From a virus, in IMG/VR virus record IMGVR_UViG_3300049847_000494, positions 1 to 64,000 of that record: 64,000 bases of DNA. One strand, written 5' to 3'. The notes below the pieces were generated by a model that worked only from the letters and a program-made list of their open reading frames with translations, did no database searches and had not been told where the DNA came from. Positions 9,301 to 18,200 of this stretch are shown here, in pieces; the stretch's first letter is position 1; every line of letters begins with the position of its first letter. Made by a program: the position numbers and the translations under genes.

Positions 9301-11356
9301 TGGAAATGGTGGTTCTACTTCTGGTGCTGGTGGTGCCACTACCATAAAGGGTGGAAATGCTTCAACATCTGGGGCTGGTGGTGTACTAAACCTGCAGGGT
9401 GGTAATGGAATAGGTACAACACAAGCAGGTGGTAATATAGCTATTACTGGTGGATCTGGTGGAGCAACAACATCAGCTGGTGGTAACATAACTATCACTG
9501 GTGGTACTCCTGGTACTACGGGTGCACCAGGCACAATTACAATCACAGGAGCTGCTGCTGCTGGAGCAACAGTGGCTGGAGCTGTTGTTACTATTAACTC
9601 TGGTGCAGGTAACACTTCAGGAGCTGGTGGTTTATTAACAGTACAATCTGGTCAGGGTGGTTCTACAGGTACTGGTGGAGGACTTACACTAACAGCTGGT
9701 TTAGGTGGATCTACTTCTGGTGCTGGAGGAGATTCTACACTAAAGGGAGGGAATGCTACTACATCAGGTGCTGGGGGTGCACTAAATTTGCAGGGTGGTA
9801 CTGGATCTGGCACAAATCAAACAGGAGGAAACGTATTTATTAATACCACTAATGGAACTTCCTCATTGGTTCTTTCCACAGGGTCAGCAACAGGATCTTC
9901 TGTAGCTATATTAGGTGGAGGTGGGGGACCCACAGGTACTGGTGGTACTGCCATCTTTCAAGGAGGCAATGGTGGATCTACTTCAGGTGCTGGTGGTGTA
10001 ACAACAGTAAAGGGTGGTAATGCTACTACTTCTGGTGTTGGTGGTGTATTAAATCTACAAGGTGGAGACGCAGTATCCTCTGGTATAGGTGGTAATATTA
10101 ACCTAACTGCTGGTACAGCAGCTGGCACTAATAATGGTGCTAACATAGTATTAACACCAACAGCTTTTAGTACATCAGGTACAGATGGTTTCGTATCCAT
10201 AGCTGCGAATGCTTCAAGAGCATCACGACTTTCATTTGCACAGGGTGCTACACCAGGAACGACTGAACCTACAACAAGCGTTTCTTTTGCAGCACCTTCT
10301 TCAGTCACTTCTCACACTTACCTTCTACCAGGAACAACAGGTACTGCAAATCAAGTATTAAGTATCAATTCTATCTCTGGAACACAAGCTTCTTTAGGCT
10401 GGTCTACACCAGCAACAGGAACAGTTACAACGGTTTCAGTTGCTTCAGCTAATGGTTTTGCTGGGACTGTAGCAACGGCTTCATCTACACCAGCTATAAC
10501 ACTAACTACAACCGTAACTGGACTAATTAAAGGCAACGGAATAGCTCTTAGCGCTGCTACTCTAGGTACTGATTATGTTGGTGGTCCTGGTACTACAACA
10601 GATACAGCCATAGCGACTTGGAATGGATCTAGTGCCACTACTCTACGAAATACCACATTAACAATCTCAGGTCAAACAATTTCAACACCTTCAGCATCCG
10701 CAGGTAATGCTATTACCATTACAGCAGGTGCTGGTACTAGTACTACAGGTGGCAATCTAAATCTAAACGGTGGGGCTGCCACTTCTGGTGTTGGCGGGGC
10801 TGCTTCGCTAACAGCCGGTGCTTCAGGTGGAACAGCCTCTGGTGCTAATGCGTCAGTAACAGCTTCTGCAGGTGTCGGATCCAATCAAAATGGTGGTAAT
10901 ATTACATTAGTCCCAGGTGTAGCTACAGGCACAGGTACTCCCGGCGTCGTAAACATAACACCTGCAAGCGGTACCGCTATCATCAAAGCTGGTAGTGGAG
11001 ACTTGCTTGTTGGTGGTCTTGCTGCATCAACAGCATCTGCTGGAGCTAGCGTCGTAAGTCAAGTACCTACGGCAATATCTGCTACAGGTTCAACACTTAT
11101 AAAGGGTTCTTTTCAAGAAATTGGCGTATTAATTGTTACAGATATCGTCAATCTACCTGATCCGAACGTAAGTGCTGGTCAGTCGATTACTTTCTTTACA
11201 CCTGCTGCTAGTATTTTTCTACTAAAAAGCCCATCTGGTAACATCAATGGAACAGCTGGCACAACAGGAGTTGCCATAACAAGTAGCAATTTTGAACAAT
11301 TTATTGCAAAATGCAACGGTACAAATTGGTATGTAGCTCGAATGACAGCGGTCTAA
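6311..11356 (+). CDS. Very long Gly/Thr-rich repetitive fibre protein
   Basis: A 1681-residue protein. The N-terminal 110 residues are one fibre B module (VTTLTDASTIAIDV...GNRTLGNP). The rest is three blocks. Each is headed by a cassette containing GPG(S/T)(S/T)T.T.IATWNG...LTISGQTI (near residues 118, 735 and 1424) and followed by a long GG-T/S-rich tract in short strand-turn units, suggestive of a beta-helix or collagen-like stalk. The last 100 residues are not Gly-rich and may form a knob. The ATG follows AGAGG. An antisense Pro-rich frame across the repeats is only a mirror of the GGT/GGA codons. It is probably the distal fibre shaft. Confidence 0.78.
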   Translation: MSFMRRFTDATVTTLTDASTIAIDVSTGPNFMVTLGGNRTLGNPTNSTATKEIWLAVSQDGTGGRTLSFSSDWVAVDSTTTINTTASAVSLVYAIARDFGGGVKWYYTVQHAAETGGVTGPGSSTNTGIATWNGTTGTVLLNNNLTISGQTISAPNAGTASAINITGGTSTTSASAGGTVAITGGTPGATGIGGAITLAGGQGGSSSGGGGSVTVAAGDGFSGGGGGAGGTLTLRGGAGQVAVGGAITLEGGAAVGANGGQATVRGGTGNSGGGVTIKGRDASGGSGGSVDISAGNGTTTNSGGFLTLSAGNGGSTTGQGGLASLTGGNATNGPAGSASVVGGTSTTGAGGQVNITGGSGSTGGSVVISTSVGSVNITPASNFGVTAVGTVSITSGPGATTTIAAGNQSSSGSGGAISISAGTSGSSSGDGGNITLVGGNCNSGSGVGGTVTIRGGDTSTGTTGGALSLTGGNGNGNFSGGVVTLTGGTGGTVANGGAITLAGGLGGGGGGGGGSTTLRGGNATGSNGAGGSVSITGGAPVGTGAPGTVTIAGASATGATIAGAAVTINSGAGNTSGAGGLLTVQSGQGGSTGTGGALTLTAGAGGSTSGAGGATTIKGGNATTSGAGGVLNLQGGTGVGTNQNGGNIVIAGGISTGTGSDGSLLISTTNAKATRLAFLQGSTPVGTAVANTISVYAPSSVTAHNLILPGTQGGSNTVLTNNGSGTLSWGTPSGVTGPGSSTNTGIATWNGTTGTVLLDNNLTISGQTITAPNAATASQVNITGGTATTSANNGGAVNITGGTPGSTGAAGGAITIIGGVGGTTSGAGGQVTIRGGNSTTDGNGGTLFLRGGTGAGATTGNAGNIFINTIDGTSPLVLSGPLGLASSVAIFGGTAGSTGGNGGTALIQGGGGSASGGVGGDVTLRGGDGVSASGGVLNLQGGTAGSGSQQGGSIFINTTNGSSSLVLSTGAAAGSSVAIFGGGGGPTGTGGTARFQGGNGGSTSGAGGATTIKGGNASTSGAGGVLNLQGGNGIGTTQAGGNIAITGGSGGATTSAGGNITITGGTPGTTGAPGTITITGAAAAGATVAGAVVTINSGAGNTSGAGGLLTVQSGQGGSTGTGGGLTLTAGLGGSTSGAGGDSTLKGGNATTSGAGGALNLQGGTGSGTNQTGGNVFINTTNGTSSLVLSTGSATGSSVAILGGGGGPTGTGGTAIFQGGNGGSTSGAGGVTTVKGGNATTSGVGGVLNLQGGDAVSSGIGGNINLTAGTAAGTNNGANIVLTPTAFSTSGTDGFVSIAANASRASRLSFAQGATPGTTEPTTSVSFAAPSSVTSHTYLLPGTTGTANQVLSINSISGTQASLGWSTPATGTVTTVSVASANGFAGTVATASSTPAITLTTTVTGLIKGNGIALSAATLGTDYVGGPGTTTDTAIATWNGSSATTLRNTTLTISGQTISTPSASAGNAITITAGAGTSTTGGNLNLNGGAATSGVGGAASLTAGASGGTASGANASVTASAGVGSNQNGGNITLVPGVATGTGTPGVVNITPASGTAIIKAGSGDLLVGGLAASTASAGASVVSQVPTAISATGSTLIKGSFQEIGVLIVTDIVNLPDPNVSAGQSITFFTPAASIFLLKSPSGNINGTAGTTGVAITSSNFEQFIAKCNGTNWYVARMTAV
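6659..6780 (+). repeat. 122-bp repeat inside the fibre gene, second copy at 8510-8631
   Basis: Bases 6659-6780 and 8510-8631 align without gaps over 122 bases with about three mismatches. They encode the GPGSSTNTGIATWNG cassette. A third, diverged copy lies near 10578-10690. Near-identity at the DNA level suggests recent duplication or conversion between blocks of the same gene. Confidence 0.85.
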
Positions 11357-11446
11357 ATTATACTCCAAGGAGTAAGCTCCGTTAGAAAGATTATTTAATT
11401 AAGGGTGGACAAAGCCCCATTAATCAGTCTTCAGATGGAGCCTTAA

Positions 11447-11896
11447 ATGCTTACTATTCTTAAGTTTTTCGAGAATACTAATAAAACCGCAACTGATGAT
11501 AACAGTGTCATCAGCCGTACACTACTTAAAATAGCCGTGGTGAGCAGGCATTATAAAACCCAACCTAACGTTATTATGCCAAAACATGGTGAAATTTGGC
11601 GCTGTAAGATAGTCAAAGAAATTTCAAGTGGTCTAAATAAAGGTTGCTTTATCGTTGAACCTGTGGAATTATTAGATGAAAGTTCTATTGTAAGGCTTGT
11701 CCCTGGTTTATTCTGTAAGAAGGTTGTCAAAGGTAGAATGATTGTATTCCCAAAGAAACCTGGGTACAACTGGATTTTACCACTAACTCATAAAAAGATT
11801 ATGGCTGAAGAATTTGGTGCTTACTGCCTAATAGTACAGCTGGATGCATCAGAAGACGATCTATCAGAATGTAATAAAAAAAGTGAAGAGCCTTAA
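11447..11896 (+). CDS. Unknown 149-residue protein
   Basis: I do not recognise a family. The ATG is preceded by GGAG (spacing 7). The middle (HGEIWRCKIVKEI, about residues 45-57, then strands with VKGRMIVFPKK) looks like a small beta-barrel or SH3-like fold. The C-terminus is acidic. It is immediately followed (TAAATG) by the next small gene, so the two are a translational unit just downstream of the fibre genes. A role in fibre assembly or tail accessory function is possible but not shown. Confidence 0.7.
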   Translation: MLTILKFFENTNKTATDDNSVISRTLLKIAVVSRHYKTQPNVIMPKHGEIWRCKIVKEISSGLNKGCFIVEPVELLDESSIVRLVPGLFCKKVVKGRMIVFPKKPGYNWILPLTHKKIMAEEFGAYCLIVQLDASEDDLSECNKKSEEP

Positions 11897-12163
11897 ATGA
11901 AAATATACGCTGAAATACTAGAGCCTGTCACAACCGGTACCAGGGTACGAGTATGCCAACAAGATGGCAGGTCGGTAGCTTCAGCTAACTTTTCTAATGG
12001 AAAGCAGGGTACAATAAAAGCAATAAATGGTAAAATTGCTTTTATTGAGTTAGATCAGAATAATACACCAGCATTAGCTGTAGATTCTGGTAATGCTGTT
12101 GGTGTAACAGTTAAACTGCCTATAGTAGGCAACACGGGTTTGACAATTACTTATGAACCTTGA
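11897..12163 (+). CDS. Unknown small beta-rich protein
   Basis: An 88-residue protein with alternating hydrophobic strands (RVRVCQQDGR, GTIKAINGKIAFIEL, GVTVKLPIVG) and no helix-rich segment. The ATG follows the previous stop directly and the end overlaps the next start by 11 bases. No family was recognised. Position in the fibre-proximal cluster suggests a virion accessory protein, but this is only context. Confidence 0.65.
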   Translation: MKIYAEILEPVTTGTRVRVCQQDGRSVASANFSNGKQGTIKAINGKIAFIELDQNNTPALAVDSGNAVGVTVKLPIVGNTGLTITYEP

Positions 12164-12935
12164 AGAAGCTACTCAGCTACGTGATACGATCCAATCCAGT
12201 CTTACTGGGTATCATGCTTATTGTAAAATCTCACCAGCAGCCGATGAGGCTTATCAGGTAGTTGTTGTGCAACAAGGTGCAATTTTACCAAAGTTACCAG
12301 AAGGTATCAAAGTAATAGTTGATCCTACTTTTGAGCCGATCAGTAGCGAAGGTATGGATTTAGAGAAACCACAAAGTTTAACTAACAGAACAACTGAGCT
12401 TCCTGAGGAGATCCGCTGGCGAAACAGGGAGATACAGGATCTTGTTAAAAGGGTTGCAACTATGAGTACAATAAATAATATCGTACGAGGTATTGAAGTT
12501 TTAGCTTTAGGTAGAGACTCTCGTATTGATTCTCTTCTAGAAAGCCTACAAAGTGACCTGATGTTAAGTGGTTTAAAAGCTACTAATCCACTAGTTAGGT
12601 TACTTAACAAGGTACAAAAAAGCTATAAAGAAGATTTAGCTGATGCTCTTGTAGCTTCTTTAAAAGCAAAATACCCAGAAGCTTCTGATTTTATAATCAA
12701 AGCAAAGCATATCCACAAGCTAATAAATGAAGTTGGTGATATTAGTCCAGACGATAATAAAAAAGTGGATATAGCTAAAGAAGCTTCCCAGCTACTAAGG
12801 GAAGTAGATGTGCTATGTATGAAACTCACGACCAAGATGAAGCAGCTTGATTTAGCTGAAGAAGCACATCAGCTAAAAGCTATGTCAGGTGCTGCTAAGG
12901 ATATATTTAAAGCTGTGAGCAAGCAAATAGGGTAA
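12153..12935 (+). CDS. Unknown helical protein, last gene before a terminator
   Basis: A 260-residue protein. The N-terminal 65 residues form a small alpha/beta segment; the rest is predominantly helical with charged heptad-like stretches (about residues 85-260). No catalytic motif is visible. It overlaps the preceding gene by 11 bases and is followed by a strong rho-independent terminator at 12962-12993, so it closes the transcription unit that starts upstream with the fibre genes. Confidence 0.65.
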   Translation: MNLEEATQLRDTIQSSLTGYHAYCKISPAADEAYQVVVVQQGAILPKLPEGIKVIVDPTFEPISSEGMDLEKPQSLTNRTTELPEEIRWRNREIQDLVKRVATMSTINNIVRGIEVLALGRDSRIDSLLESLQSDLMLSGLKATNPLVRLLNKVQKSYKEDLADALVASLKAKYPEASDFIIKAKHIHKLINEVGDISPDDNKKVDIAKEASQLLREVDVLCMKLTTKMKQLDLAEEAHQLKAMSGAAKDIFKAVSKQIG

Positions 12936-12961
12936 AGCAATTTGAAATTAAAATTGTAGCT

Positions 12962-12993
12962 AAAGCCAGCTTTCTAAAAAGGCTGGCTTTTTT
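12962..12993 (+). terminator. Rho-independent terminator
   Basis: A perfect 9-bp stem (AAAGCCAGC / GCTGGCTTT) with an 11-base loop, running into a T tract of six. It lies 26 bases after the stop of the 260-residue gene and ends the left-hand + strand unit. Confidence 0.9.
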
Positions 12994-13005
12994 GTGGGGT
13001 TTGCC

Positions 13006-13461
13006 ATGATAGTACAAGTTATAAGTGGTATACTTTATGCAAATTTAATTGAATGGCTAGCCCACAAATACATCCTACATGGTTTAGGTAAAAAGAAAAA
13101 GAGCTTTTTTAGCTTTCACTGGTCTTATCACCACCGCATATCTAGAAAATTAGGTATGTATGATCCATCATACTTAGAAAGTTCTTTTTCGTCTAACAGA
13201 TGGAAAGAGGTTTGCGGAATACTATTGTTAATGGTAATACACACCCCAGTAGTATTTATACTATCTTACTTTACAATAGCAACCTGGGTATACGCTTTAC
13301 TATACCTCTATTTACACAAAAAGTGCCATATCGATGTGAAATGGTGTAAAAAGTACATGCCATGGCATTATAGGCATCATTTAGGTAAAAATCAAGATAG
13401 TGATTTTAATGTAGTTTTCCCTATTGTTGATTACCTGTTTAATACCAGAAACGGAGCTTGA
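13006..13461 (+). CDS. Fatty acid hydroxylase / sterol desaturase-like membrane protein
   Basis: A 151-residue protein from ATG 13006; a GTG at 12994 would overlap the terminator and is less likely. It carries the di-iron histidine signature of the fatty acid hydroxylase superfamily in order: HX4H (H20, H25), HX3HH (H38, H42, H43), HX3H (H104, H108) and HX2HH (H121, H124, H125). Hydrophobic helices lie around residues 3-18, 70-90 and 92-104. Known members oxidise membrane lipids, sterols, carotenoids or lipid A acyl chains. The substrate here is unknown; modification of host envelope lipids is an inference. All ligand positions look intact. Confidence 0.75.
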   Translation: MIVQVISGILYANLIEWLAHKYILHGLGKKKKSFFSFHWSYHHRISRKLGMYDPSYLESSFSSNRWKEVCGILLLMVIHTPVVFILSYFTIATWVYALLYLYLHKKCHIDVKWCKKYMPWHYRHHLGKNQDSDFNVVFPIVDYLFNTRNGA

Positions 13462-13463
13462 AA

Positions 13464-13802
13464 GTGGGCTGTAACTGTCGTGGGAATAACTCTTACATAC
13501 CTACAGTAAATAGAGGTACAGCACAGGTGAACAACTTGTGCTCGGTAGTCAATAAAGCACAAAATAATTTACCTTTAAATATTGACCAATCAGGTAGTCT
13601 AATACTACCTTCTACCTATTTACCAGCACATTCTTCCTTATCCTCACAGCGGTGCACTGGTGTTTACGTAGAGCGTATACTAGCAGCCGAGCTTGTTATA
13701 ACAGCTAACTTCAGTAACCCTATTTGGAAAGCTACATTCCTGAGTAAAGTAGGTAACAATCCTACTCTTGGATCTATTGAAGCTTTATTAAAAACAATTT
13801 AA
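13464..13802 (+). CDS. Unknown 112-residue protein with N-terminal CxC motif
   Basis: The likely start is GTG 13464, eight bases after GGAG at 13453-13456; an upstream TTG at 13458 has no usable spacing. The protein begins GCNCRGNN and has further cysteines at about residues 25 and 64. The remainder is Ser/Thr/Asn-rich with predicted beta content. No family was recognised. The short gap to the previous gene suggests co-expression. Confidence 0.6.
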   Translation: MGCNCRGNNSYIPTVNRGTAQVNNLCSVVNKAQNNLPLNIDQSGSLILPSTYLPAHSSLSSQRCTGVYVERILAAELVITANFSNPIWKATFLSKVGNNPTLGSIEALLKTI

Positions 13803-13851
13803 ACCTTGACAACAACCTACTTCATATTTAGTCTATACTAAAGAGGTTTAA

Positions 13852-14004
13852 ATGAATGATGTTAAAGTAATGAAGTATTTCTTTACAGCTTTAGCCGTTA
13901 TGGCTATAGCTGGTTTTGTTACTGGTCTTTTAGCAGAAATAAGTAAAACTGAACGGTATAAAGCCTGTATTGAAAAGTACAGTCATCAAGTTTGTTCCGA
14001 ATAA
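13852..14004 (+). CDS. Small single-pass membrane protein
   Basis: A 50-residue ORF. Residues 9-28 form one hydrophobic segment (FFTALAVMAIAGFVTGLL) preceded by lysines. The short C-terminal tail contains two cysteines (KACIEKY..VCSE) and would face the periplasm. An AGAGG site lies just upstream. It pairs with the lipoprotein gene 9 bases downstream. It is too short for an ordinary inner-membrane spanin; function unknown. Confidence 0.55.
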   Translation: MNDVKVMKYFFTALAVMAIAGFVTGLLAEISKTERYKACIEKYSHQVCSE

Positions 14005-14013
14005 GGAGACATT

Positions 14014-14181
14014 ATGTATACAAAAGAAATTACAATTGCGCTATTATTGACCGCGTGTGTTAAAACCCAGCAAACACCACAAAAACCTATTCCCGTAAAT
14101 GACATTGAAATTCACAATAACTACTGTGCAGCAGTTCCAGAAGCCTACGATTGCCAGCTAGAAAATGAAGAAGAGGATTGA
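14014..14181 (+). CDS. Small predicted lipoprotein
   Basis: A 55-residue protein with a signal peptide and lipobox (LLTAC, Cys at residue 15), then a Gln/Pro-rich linker and an acidic tail with two cysteines. AAGGAG at 14003-14008 gives an excellent ribosome site. The inferred location is the outer membrane inner leaflet. With the preceding small membrane protein it could form an envelope-spanning pair, but no spanin homology is claimed. Confidence 0.6.
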   Translation: MYTKEITIALLLTACVKTQQTPQKPIPVNDIEIHNNYCAAVPEAYDCQLENEEED

Positions 14182-14209
14182 CCTTAGAGCTAGTACCTGC
14201 TAAGGTCAA
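14178..14209 (+). promoter_or_regulatory. 10-bp perfect hairpin between lipoprotein gene and dnaJ
   Basis: TTGACCTTAG (14178-14187) pairs perfectly with CTAAGGTCAA (14200-14209) across a 12-base loop. It overlaps the lipoprotein stop and is not followed by a T tract. It is more likely an RNA processing or stability element, or an operator, than a terminator. Confidence 0.6.
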
Positions 14210-14229
14210 CCTAACAAGAGGTTATACAA

Positions 14230-15204
14230 GTGAAAGATTATTATAAAGTCTTAGGCGTAAGCAAAACAGCAACCGATGCAGAAATTAAGAAAGCTTATAA
14301 AAAGCTAGCAATTAAATATCATCCTGATAAGAACCCAGATAACAAAGAAGCTGAAGAAACCTTTAAGCAGATTTCAGAAGCTTACGCTACCTTGTCTGAC
14401 AAGAACAAGCGTCATGCCTATGACAACCCACAACAAGCCTATAACCCATTTGGTGGAGTCGATTTAGAATCAGCTATGGCTGATTTTATGTATCGACAAC
14501 ATCAACAAACACAAATTATTCAGCTTCAAAAGATGATCACACTGAAAGATGCCGTGTTTGGAGCTAAATTTGATATTGATCTTCAATACAATAAGCCTTG
14601 TCTTCCTTGTAAGGAAACAGGCTACAAAGATGGTAAGGTAATTACTTGCTCAAAATGCAATGGCTTAGGTATGGTTACCTTAACTAAGGGTTCCTTTAGA
14701 ATACAGCAAACTTGCCCAAGCTGTCAGGGTAAAAAGTACCAAGCAGATTCTAACGCTAAGCGTTGCTCCTCCTGTAATGGAGCAGGTGCCATAAATGCTA
14801 AAAAGAAAATCAATATTAAAGTACCTCCAGGTGTACATAGTCAACAAATCCTTGGTTTAAAGGATGTTGACTTTGAAGGTATTGGTAATAGAAATATACA
14901 TGTAATGTTACATATTCAAGATGAAGCTGATTTTCAGCAAATGAATAAGGATATTCTTACCAAGGTAGAACTTCCTGTCATTACTGCGTTGCTTGGTGGT
15001 AAGTATAAAGTCAAGGGTCTTGAGGGTAACACACACGAAGCAGAAATAAGTGCAGGTACTCAATCAGGTGAGTTTATCAAAATCAAAGAAAAGTACACAC
15101 CTACTGGTGGTGATTTCTACGGTGTAGTACACATTAAGGTACCGAAAAATCTATCAGAGGATACAAAGCAAAAGTTAGAGGAGCTACGAAAGGAATTATC
15201 CTGA
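14230..15204 (+). CDS. dnaJ: DnaJ-type (Hsp40) co-chaperone
   Basis: A 324-residue protein starting at GTG 14230 with AGAGG eight bases upstream. The J domain (residues 1-67) has the HPD motif at 31-33, needed to stimulate DnaK. The Gly/Phe linker is very short. Four zinc-binding CxxC motifs follow at about 124-127, 140-143, 162-165 and 179-182, then the client-binding C-terminal domains. Bacterial DnaJ is usually about 375 residues, so this is a compact version. No phage DnaK is in the window, so it probably recruits host DnaK to phage replication or folding. The DNA polymerase gene follows 30 bases later. Confidence 0.93.
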   Translation: MKDYYKVLGVSKTATDAEIKKAYKKLAIKYHPDKNPDNKEAEETFKQISEAYATLSDKNKRHAYDNPQQAYNPFGGVDLESAMADFMYRQHQQTQIIQLQKMITLKDAVFGAKFDIDLQYNKPCLPCKETGYKDGKVITCSKCNGLGMVTLTKGSFRIQQTCPSCQGKKYQADSNAKRCSSCNGAGAINAKKKINIKVPPGVHSQQILGLKDVDFEGIGNRNIHVMLHIQDEADFQQMNKDILTKVELPVITALLGGKYKVKGLEGNTHEAEISAGTQSGEFIKIKEKYTPTGGDFYGVVHIKVPKNLSEDTKQKLEELRKELS

Positions 15205-15234
15205 TCCAGGCTCAAAAAGTGTAAAACTACCTAC

Positions 15235-18200
15235 ATGCGAACCACATTAAAGCACCCCAAAACGTTTTGTGAGGGGTGCTCCCTAAATAAAACCCGTAAC
15301 AAGTTAAGTCACTACATACCTACTGATGTTTACTATAATCAAGTAAACGATGAGGGTAAGCCACAAGTAGACCTACTTATAGTAGGCGATCCCCCTGGTA
15401 AGGCAGAAGATGAGTCTTCTATGCCTTTCACCGGGGCAGCTGGTTTTGAAATAAAACAAGCCCTAGTAGATGGTAATATTACATCCTATGCTATAGCTCA
15501 TAGTGTGCGCTGTAGACCTGTAGGACCTGACGGTAAAAATCGTGCACCTACAGCAGAAGAAGCCGCTGCCTGCTCTAATTACATCAAACAAGATTTAGTA
15601 CAATTACGTCCAAAAGTAGTATTATTACTCAGTAATATAGCAAAAGATGTAATTGCACCTAAAGAATGGAAAAGTATAGGTATTAATAAGCTGCGTGGTG
15701 ATATTCTAACCACAGAAGGTACTACCTATACAGCTACAGTTAATCCAAATCAGTTTATTAGAAGCAATAACTATCTAGAAAAACAACAATTCTACCGGCA
15801 TGTCGCCAATACTAAAAGACTAATAACCGGCGAACATTCAGCGTATTCACGTAAAGGTATTACACAAGTATTAAAAACTGAAGAAGATGTTTTCAAGTTT
15901 ATTAATATATTAGAAACAGTACCCTCAGAGTACGTATTTGTTGATACAGAAACTGAAAACCTAAACCGGGTAGCACCTAATAAAGTAGCTACTATACAAT
16001 TTGCTATGGATAATGAGGTAGGCTACGTTATACCTATTGACCATTGGCAATCACCATTTAGCCCAGAAGCTACAGAGCGTATAGTATCCAGACTTGGACA
16101 ATTATTCAGCAATCCAGATCTGCCTTTTGAATGCTGGTGTGCCCATGGCACCAAATTCGATTATAACAAAATATGCCGTAGATTTAATATACATCGTACA
16201 GGTAAACCTTTCTTAGATACTATCATGCTAGAGTACCTCCGTGATGAAAATCAACGTCGAGGTGCTGATGACGATGAAGGCGGGGGTGGACAAGAAGGTG
16301 CTGGTGTAGCGTTTGACTTAAAGTCTATGGCTAAAGACAAGTTATGCTTCCGGCATTACAAATCAGAAATGCTTGAAGCCAGGAAAAGCGGCTCCTTTAT
16401 AGAGGAGCCACTATGGCTTGATAATGGCAAAATAAGTGATTTCTCCGATTATGCCGGTATGGATGTTTATGTAGGTCGAAGATTACTTTGCTATATCTTA
16501 GAGGATCTTGAAAAAACAGGTCATAAGCAAAAATCTTGGAACTTTGCCATTAAGTGGAGTTTTCGTGTTACTCACTTATTAAGTAAAATAGAAATTAATG
16601 GTGCTTTTGCTGACAAAGACCATTTGGATTACTTACAAAGTGAGTATTCACCTATTCTAACACGGATGTTAGAAATACCACAAGATATTATGGAATCACC
16701 TGAAGGTAAAAAAGCTAATGCTTTGTTGCTGGAAACAGGTAATAAAACCAAGGGTTTCCGTCCTCTGTTTGGTAAGCAACCTACCGTATTTAGTATAGAT
16801 AAAAAAGATCATAGAATAGCTCTATTGGTAAATACCTGTAAGCTTGAACCAGTTTCTTACGGTAAACTGAAAGATGAAAATGGTAAGGAGATCCGAGCTA
16901 GACGTGGTGAAGTTGATAAAGGGAATGGCATAGCCAGCATTGATAAAGCTTTTTATGCCCAGCATAAAGGTAACTACTTTTCGGATATTATACAGGAGTA
17001 TGAAGGACTAAAGAAACTCAAATCAAGTTACCTTGATTCAGTAAGAAGCTTTCTTACCGATGAGTTTATACAAACAAAACGAGGTTTGCAATCTAATGCG
17101 GATAACTTGTTTGATGGTAGAATCCATGCTACTTTCTGGGATTCCAGGACTGTAACAGGTAGATTAGCTTCTTCTGCGCCAAACATGCAGCAACAGCCGC
17201 GATCAGATACTTTTGCTAAAGCAATGATTAAAAGCCTTTATGGGGCAGCGCCAGGACACTTTATACTAGAAGCCGACTATGGACAAGCTGAAGTTAGGTG
17301 GTGGGCTCAAATAGCTAAGGATAAGGAATACGCTGCTTTATTTTGGAACATGTACCATATCATCCAGGAATATGAAGCTAACCCTACACCCGAGCTGAAG
17401 CTGCGTGTAGAAAACGAATGTGATATCCATAAGCAAGTATCATCTGCTATGAATAGGATACCTATTACAGAGGTTACTAAAGAACAAAGACAGGCAGCTA
17501 AAGGGCTTTGTGTAGCTAAAGGTACACTTATAAGAACTGAAGAAGGTTTAATTCCTATTGAAGAAGCTATTGAAAATTGGAAGGGCGAATTAAAGCTGGA
17601 AACTAGGGCAGGTGTAGAAACTGCTAATAAAGCTTATGAAATTACTGTAGATAAAACTATTAAAGTAACATCTGGTAGAGGGTTTGAATTGGAAGGTAGA
17701 CCAGAACACCCTATCTTAGCTTGGAGAGATTGCAAGCTACAGTATGTAGAGCTACAAGATCTACAAGAAACTGATAATATAGTTATTAGAAGAGAAGCTA
17801 AATTATGGCCTACCAGGGAAATACCCTTGGTGCCGTATGTGCGGGAGCGTAACGGAGGTCAGGGATCTGAACCCTACCCATGTAGCATGCCAGAATTTCT
17901 CGATGGTGATCTTGCAAGGCTTATAGGTTATATCACAAGTGAGGGTTTTTCAAATGCAGAACGTACTATTAGTATTAGTAATACAGATAGAAGAATAATA
18001 GAAGATATTAGGTATATTCTGACATCTAAATTTGGAACAACAGGCTACTCTGAGTTTGTAAACAATAAGGACAGGATTGAAATACAAGGACATAAACCAT
18101 GTACTTGTTTCAGTATCAATGCTAGTGCTAGCAGATTTTTACGTTTAAACAACTTAGTTGGTTTTGAAACGTCTTACACAAAGTATGTTTCACCTGCTAT

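Noticed and set aside
13806-13839. TTGACA followed by TATACT upstream of the 50-residue gene
   Set aside because: The spacer is 22 bases, too long for a standard sigma70 promoter.
13852-14181. Small membrane protein plus lipoprotein as a spanin pair
   Set aside because: The 50-residue protein has too short a periplasmic part to span to the outer membrane; kept only as a possibility.
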